Source: UBA6821 sp044236545 (GTDB lineage: Bacteria > Verrucomicrobiota > Verrucomicrobiia > Chthoniobacterales > UBA6821). From it: 16,661 nt of DNA. Shown here one piece after another: positions 13,327 to 16,661 of this stretch. The notes beneath the pieces were generated by a model. The model did not search any database and had not been told where the DNA came from. It was given only the letters and a program-made list of their open reading frames with translations. The stretch spans positions 1-16,661 of the forward strand of contig JBIIGI010000058.1 in the NCBI GenBank assembly GCA_044236545.1, given 5' to 3'. Made by a program: the position numbers and the translations under genes. Each line of letters starts with the position of its first letter. The stretch's first letter is position 1.

Positions 13327-13975
13327 AGCTCCGGATTCTTCGTTCCGCGCTTGAGGATCTAGGATCGGCAAGGGAGTTCCACGAACGGCAAGCCGATGGC
13401 GTCGGTGATTACTTTTTCGACGCGCTTTTCTCTGAGATCGATTCCCTGACGCTCTAAGGAAGCGCTGAATAAATCGCATAGAGGCCGTTGCTGGAAGAAT
13501 GGACCGCGGGCAAGGCGGCTTGGCACGAGCATCCCCGCAGCGGGCTGTAAGTGCTAAGCCAACACAGCGCCCGGCCTGTTATCTCCGCAACCCTATGGGC
13601 TGAAGCCAGTTGTCGATTTTTGCCTCGCCGTCTCCCGACGGTCTTGTCCTTCGGACTGCTTCGCAGGCTACGACGCGGCTCCCGCCGCTCGTCGTTGTGG
13701 CGTTACTCGCTCGGGTGAGACCGCTGCGGGTATCGCCCATCGCTCGCGCCTTCAAAAATCAGCAACTGCCATTCAGCGGCCTTCATGGGATTTATTCAGC
13801 GCTTTCCTAGGCTGGGATTCATACCGTCCGTCTTGGATACCATCGGCTCGTGGTGCAGCGGTTCCCCTTCTGCATTTACTACCGTGTCTCCGGGGATGAA
13901 GTAATCGTGTTTCGCGTTCTGGATGCCCGGAGAGATCCGGAATGGATCAGAAGGAGCCTTCGGGAGGGCCAATAG
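13323..13975 (+). pseudogene. ParE/RelE-family toxin gene, split by a MITE
   Basis: Toxins of this family are gyrase poisons (ParE) or ribosome-dependent mRNA interferases (RelE). The N-terminal part is MKLRILRSALEDLGSAREF and continues to residue 44 (13323-13454), where a TAA made at the element junction stops it. The C-terminal 54 residues lie beyond the element (13811-13975): AGIHTVRLGYHRLVVQRFPF, then IYYRVSGDEVIVFRVLDARR and DPEWIRRSL. Removing the element and one four-base duplication restores the frame and a toxin of about 99 residues, the normal length. The joined sequence has TAG where homologues usually have a Tyr codon before AGIH. So either one base changed later, or the gene was already broken when the element arrived. 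Confidence 0.92.
13458..13806. mobile_element. 349-bp MITE with IS5-like ends
   Basis: The terminal inverted repeats are GGAAGCGCTGAATAAATC (13458-13475) and, at the right end, its inverse GATTTATTCAGCGCTTTC (13789-13806), identical at 17 of 18 positions. Similarity continues inward (GGCCGTTGC against GGCCGCTGA in inverse). The flanks CTAA (13454-13457) and CTAG (13807-13810) look like a four-base YTAR target duplication with one changed base, as used by IS5-group elements. The ending TGAATAAATC also matches IS903-type termini. The interior has no transposase; it contains hairpins such as GGCTTGGCAC...GTGCTAAGCC. A second inner pair, CAGTTG..GATTTTT (13608-13622) and its inverse near 13757-13771, nests inside. 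Confidence 0.88.
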
Positions 13976-13995
13976 CACCTCCCCCCCAAGAAAGG

Positions 13996-14506
13996 GGTTA
14001 GGCTGAACCAAGCCGTTGAAACGAGGCCATGGGAATGTCGAGTTGTAGTCATCTGCCATCGGCGGATGAACCCTCTGGGCGAGCCTTGCGAACATCGAGT
14101 GCAGGGAAGCACGATGTAGCCAGCGAAGCAGTCCGAAGGACGAGGGCCTCGGGAGAGGCTGAGGCAAAGCAAGCGAGTACAAAAGAGCCGCGTAAGATCC
14201 CGTCCCGCGACTGCGGGAGGACCCGAAGGGCGCCACCGCTTGCCGACCGCCGAGTGCCTGGTGGCACGGCGTAGCCTGTCCCGCAACTGCCGGGACAGTC
14301 CCGAAAGGGACGAACCAAACACCCGGGAGGGTGTGCGGAAGACTGCGACTCTGTCACTGCCCAAAGGGTGCCGCGGCTTCCCGGGAGGGAAGCGGCATCA
14401 ATGCATCGGGAGATGCTGAGGCAAAGGCAAGTGGCGTCAACGTGGATCCGGAAGAGCCCTGACCCGAGATTCGGAAGGGGAATGTCAGGGAAACCGCCGT
14501 CAAAAG
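13996..14506 (+). repeat. Hairpin-array element, long copy
   Basis: This is a 511-base noncoding element with the same head (GGTTAGGCTGAACCAAGCCG, 13996-14015) and tail (TCAGGG at 14485-14490, CGTCAAAAG at 14498-14506) as 11374-11583. Between them is a dense chain of hairpins at 14050-14068, 14093-14116, 14131-14141, 14146-14159, 14203-14218, 14222-14230, 14254-14267, 14276-14298, 14298-14311, 14320-14333, 14359-14369, 14369-14397, 14403-14416 and 14457-14490. The loop GGGA recurs in CACCC-GGGA-GGGTG, CTTCCC-GGGA-GGGAAG, GCATC-GGGA-GATGC and GCCTC-GGGA-GAGGC; GAA and GAAA loops recur too. Open frames across it are low in hydrophobic pattern and change between the two copies, so I do not call a gene. 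Confidence 0.8.
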
Positions 14507-14726
14507 ATGCCTGCATGAGTTCCATTCGGCCTCGGACTTCAGCCCCTTGTAACCTTTTAACGGTGTAACGCTTTTAACCCTTTCATGGACTCACCATCCG
14601 GGTGAAACGCTCAAACCTGTCAACACCGCTCTATTGCGCAATCCGGGTTAAATATTTCGGTTTTTACTGGAAGAATGGGCTTCACCCCCGCACCCACAAT
14701 AACCATGATTTCTCACCGAGAGTTTT
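14507..14726. other. Intergenic region before the secreted hydrolase
   Basis: No gene is visible. At 14546-14583 a TTA-rich stretch (TTGTAACCTTTTAAC...TTTTAACCC) resembles, in inverse orientation, the array near 13004-13033 (GGTTAAAA..GTTA...AAGGTTACAA). The promoter of the downstream hydrolase gene should lie in the AT-richer part around 14645-14700, but I cannot name a confident -10/-35 pair. GAGAG at 14718-14722 is a weak ribosome-binding site. Confidence 0.45.
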
Positions 14727-15728
14727 ATGATTGATTCAAGACACAGTAGGTCTCTGCGCTCGATTATTCTCGCATTACTCGTTCCGTGCGTCGCCTCTCA
14801 TGTATTGGCCCAGCAGAATGAAGATGAGGTTGGGAATGATGTTCCGGGAAACATCGACGGGGTACAGATTCGCAGGATTCTTCCATCGGATACTGATCCG
14901 CGCATCAGGAATTATAACGGCGATGGCTGGTTCCACTGGGTATTCCGATCACCTGGGGTTCCCGATAAGGGAAAACTTGTGGTTTTCCTCCCCGGCACCA
15001 ACGGGAAAGGAAAACCGCCGGCGGCATTCTCCAAGATGGCGGCCAAGGAGGGGTTCTCCGTGCTGGGGCTTGCATACCCGAGTCTGGTGACCATCTCGAC
15101 ACTGGATGAAGCCCGTGATCCCTCGGCTTTTGCCAGAGCCAGAAATAATATCATCAATGCGGAAACTCCCTTTGGACGTTTCCGGACGGAGCAACCCGAT
15201 TGCATTCGTTCACGCCTCCACCACCTCATCCACTTCCTGGCGGAGCACCAACCCGGAGAAGGATGGGATCAGTATCTCTTACCCAATGGCGCCATCGACT
15301 GGAGCAGACTCATCCTGGTGGGACAGTCACAGGGGGGTGGACATGCCCTTTTCATGGCGATGGAGCATCCCGTGGAGAGGGTATTGATGTTCGGGGCTCC
15401 CAAGGATTTCAGCAAATTCCACCACCAGCCGGCAGCATGGTACCATCGCCCGAGTGAGACTTCCCTCAACCGCCTTTTCAGCTACGTGCACCGTCAGGAC
15501 CGGCAGGGCTGCACCTATCCCGAACAACTGGAGAACTACCGTGCCGTCGGCCTGCTGCCAAAATACACCATCGTCAACGCCGATGAGAGCCAGCCACCAT
15601 ACGGAGGCTCGCACCTATTCACCTCGACAAGGCCTTTTCAAACGTCGAAGGAGGCTCATTGTTTTCCCCTTTTCAACGAGGTGAATATCCCCGTCTGGAA
15701 GTACATGCTTGAGACCCCAGTTAATTGA
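14727..15728 (+). CDS. Secreted alpha/beta hydrolase
   Basis: This is a 333-residue protein. Residues 1-28 form a signal peptide with a basic start and a hydrophobic core (IILALLVP), cleavage likely after VLA before QQNE. The mature part has an alpha/beta-hydrolase layout: strand and oxyanion turn KLVVFLPGTNG (83-93), strand GFSVLGLAYP (109-118), nucleophile elbow VGQSQGGGHA (198-207) with S201 as candidate nucleophile, and strand VERVLMFGAPKDF (216-228). The catalytic histidine is probably H296 (GGSHLF) or H311 (KEAHCF). The substrate is not evident; ester or amide hydrolysis outside the cytoplasm is likely. Its stop is seven bases before the start of the next secreted protein gene, so the two probably form an operon. 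Confidence 0.87.
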   Translation: MIDSRHSRSLRSIILALLVPCVASHVLAQQNEDEVGNDVPGNIDGVQIRRILPSDTDPRIRNYNGDGWFHWVFRSPGVPDKGKLVVFLPGTNGKGKPPAAFSKMAAKEGFSVLGLAYPSLVTISTLDEARDPSAFARARNNIINAETPFGRFRTEQPDCIRSRLHHLIHFLAEHQPGEGWDQYLLPNGAIDWSRLILVGQSQGGGHALFMAMEHPVERVLMFGAPKDFSKFHHQPAAWYHRPSETSLNRLFSYVHRQDRQGCTYPEQLENYRAVGLLPKYTIVNADESQPPYGGSHLFTSTRPFQTSKEAHCFPLFNEVNIPVWKYMLETPVN

Positions 15729-15735
15729 GCAATTC

Positions 15736-16661
15736 ATGAAAGATTTCTTTTCAAGGCTTCTGGTTGCGACAGGGAGGCGACGCGCATCGATCGTGGCCCT
15801 CGCCATGCTCCTTTCGGGAACTCCCCTCCCGGCGCAGTTCTTGATCGACCGTAGCGTGGATATCCCGCTCTATCACACGAATGTCCCGGGGATAGGACCC
15901 AAAGTGGGAATCTACCTCTCGCTCGGGGGCGGAATGTCCCCGCAGTTTTTTACCTTCGACACCGGGGGTCACGGTTTCGCGGCCGCCTACTCGGACTCAT
16001 CTCCATGGTGGGGCACCAACTTCACCCGAAAAACCAACGAGCAAGGTGCCTACATCGAGGCAACCAATGCCTATGCCAGTGGGGATAAGCTTTTGGGCAT
16101 TGCAACATCAACCCGGGTTTCATTTTTCCATGGTCCTGATGCCCTCTCTCCGCTGCTTATTTCTCCTTGGGTGGAGGTGAATCAGGCCACAAATATTACC
16201 TATGGCGGGAAGACCACATGGCCTTCCGAGGGAAGCAGCAATGCACCATACGTCAAAAGCTTCTACGGTGATTTTGGGATGGGCCTCGCTTCGAACCAAA
16301 ATGGTATTGGAAACATCATCTCACAGATGAGCTTTGGGGCGGGAATCACTCGTGGCTTCCGGATCAGCATCCAAACCAATGGGGAAAGCGTTCTGAGGAT
16401 AGGTCTCACTACCAATGATACGCAGAGCCCCAATGCCTCGTACTTCCGGATGAACCGCGACTCGAACGGGGCCTATGAAAATCAGCTCCTTTCCGGCACC
16501 CTCTCCGTTTCGAACGGCGAGTCCTCTTTTGTTGTGACCAACGTCCGTGTTGCTGTCGACACTGGAGGAGGACCCCATCCGATCATCTTCTACGACTCCA
16601 ATCATCCTGTCCCCTTGGATTCGTCCCTTTTGACGAATATCAATGGCCAGGAGTACCTTGC
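15736..16661 (+). CDS. Secreted pepsin-like aspartic-protease homologue (partial, runs off the window)
   Basis: An open frame from the ATG at 15736 continues to the window end without a stop (308 full codons). Residues 1-33 look like a signal peptide: a twin-arginine-like RRR, then hydrophobic IVALAMLL, with cleavage probably after PAQ or nearby. Two Asp-Thr-Gly motifs are present: FFTFDTGGHG (71-80, D75) and VAVDTGGG (272-279, D275). Each follows a hydrophobic strand as in the two lobes of pepsin-type proteases, and their spacing of 200 residues fits. YGDFGMGLAS (177-186) sits where pepsins have a similar glycine-rich segment. Family proteases usually have DTGS or DSGT; here the fourth residue is Gly in both. 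The protein could be an active protease or an inactive relative. Co-transcribed with the hydrolase seven bases upstream. Confidence 0.72.
   Translation, partial: MKDFFSRLLVATGRRRASIVALAMLLSGTPLPAQFLIDRSVDIPLYHTNVPGIGPKVGIYLSLGGGMSPQFFTFDTGGHGFAAAYSDSSPWWGTNFTRKTNEQGAYIEATNAYASGDKLLGIATSTRVSFFHGPDALSPLLISPWVEVNQATNITYGGKTTWPSEGSSNAPYVKSFYGDFGMGLASNQNGIGNIISQMSFGAGITRGFRISIQTNGESVLRIGLTTNDTQSPNASYFRMNRDSNGAYENQLLSGTLSVSNGESSFVVTNVRVAVDTGGGPHPIIFYDSNHPVPLDSSLLTNINGQEYL

Noticed and set aside
13458..13806. Degraded transposase inside the MITE
   Set aside because: No frame shows transposase motifs; the interior is made of hairpins and short repeats.
13996..14506. CRISPR array or integron attC array
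   Set aside because: Hairpins are not identical direct repeats with unique spacers, and no attC core-site pattern or integrase is visible.
13796..14525. Overlapping open frames in both strands across the hairpin array
   Set aside because: They are Arg/Ser/Pro-rich, overlap each other in several frames, do not carry over to the shorter copy at 11374-11583, and one runs antisense to the ParE/RelE fragment.
1..16661. tRNA-linked island boundary or attachment site
   Set aside because: No tRNA gene, integrase or long direct repeat framing the region was found by eye.

Overview
The window looks like an accessory region of a moderately GC-rich Gram-negative-type bacterial chromosome. Signal peptides on three proteins, dispersed hairpin repeats, several toxin-antitoxin modules and short simple-repeat tracts between genes would fit Verrucomicrobiota or a related phylum. 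That placement is a weak inference: there is no rRNA, tRNA or marker gene here.

Region 1 (about 339-9288, minus strand) is a six-gene operon transcribed right to left. It encodes a 1046-residue SF2/SNF2-like helicase with an N-terminal phospholipase-D-type nuclease domain, a NYN-domain (PIN-like) nuclease, a 1180-residue N6-adenine methyltransferase with a type ISP-like specificity region, and three small unrecognised proteins, the last with a cysteine-rich zinc-ribbon-like N-terminus. Recognition/modification and translocation/cleavage are split between two proteins, whereas single-chain type ISP restriction enzymes join them. A nuclease of the RNase-like NYN class sits between them. I read this as a restriction-like anti-phage system with accessory genes. 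The target-recognition part of the methyltransferase and the three accessory genes are visibly AT-richer than the rest, which suggests exchange of the specificity segment.

Region 2 (about 9289-11583) holds three small minus-strand genes: a DUF4236 membrane protein, a small cysteine-motif protein, and a secreted protein made of six 15-residue repeats. Between them lie structured repeats. Copies of these repeats differ by compensatory changes in stems while loops stay constant.

Region 3 (about 11608-13975) is a cluster of three toxin-antitoxin pairs: hicBA (minus), a DUF433/DUF5615 pair (plus) and an addiction-module/ParE-RelE pair (plus). Only the DUF433/DUF5615 pair is intact. The hicA toxin is split by an approximately 81-bp structured repeat, and the ParE/RelE toxin is split by a 349-bp MITE with IS5-like ends. 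Both antitoxins remain open.

Region 4 (13996-14506) is a 511-bp noncoding element that is almost wholly a chain of about 14 small hairpins, several with the loop GGGA. It shares its head and tail sequences with a shorter copy at 11374-11583. Region 5 (14727 to the window end, plus strand) is a two-gene set of secreted proteins: an alpha/beta hydrolase, and a pepsin-like protein with two DTG motifs that is cut by the window edge.

No tRNA, rRNA, CRISPR array, integrase or transposase gene was found.
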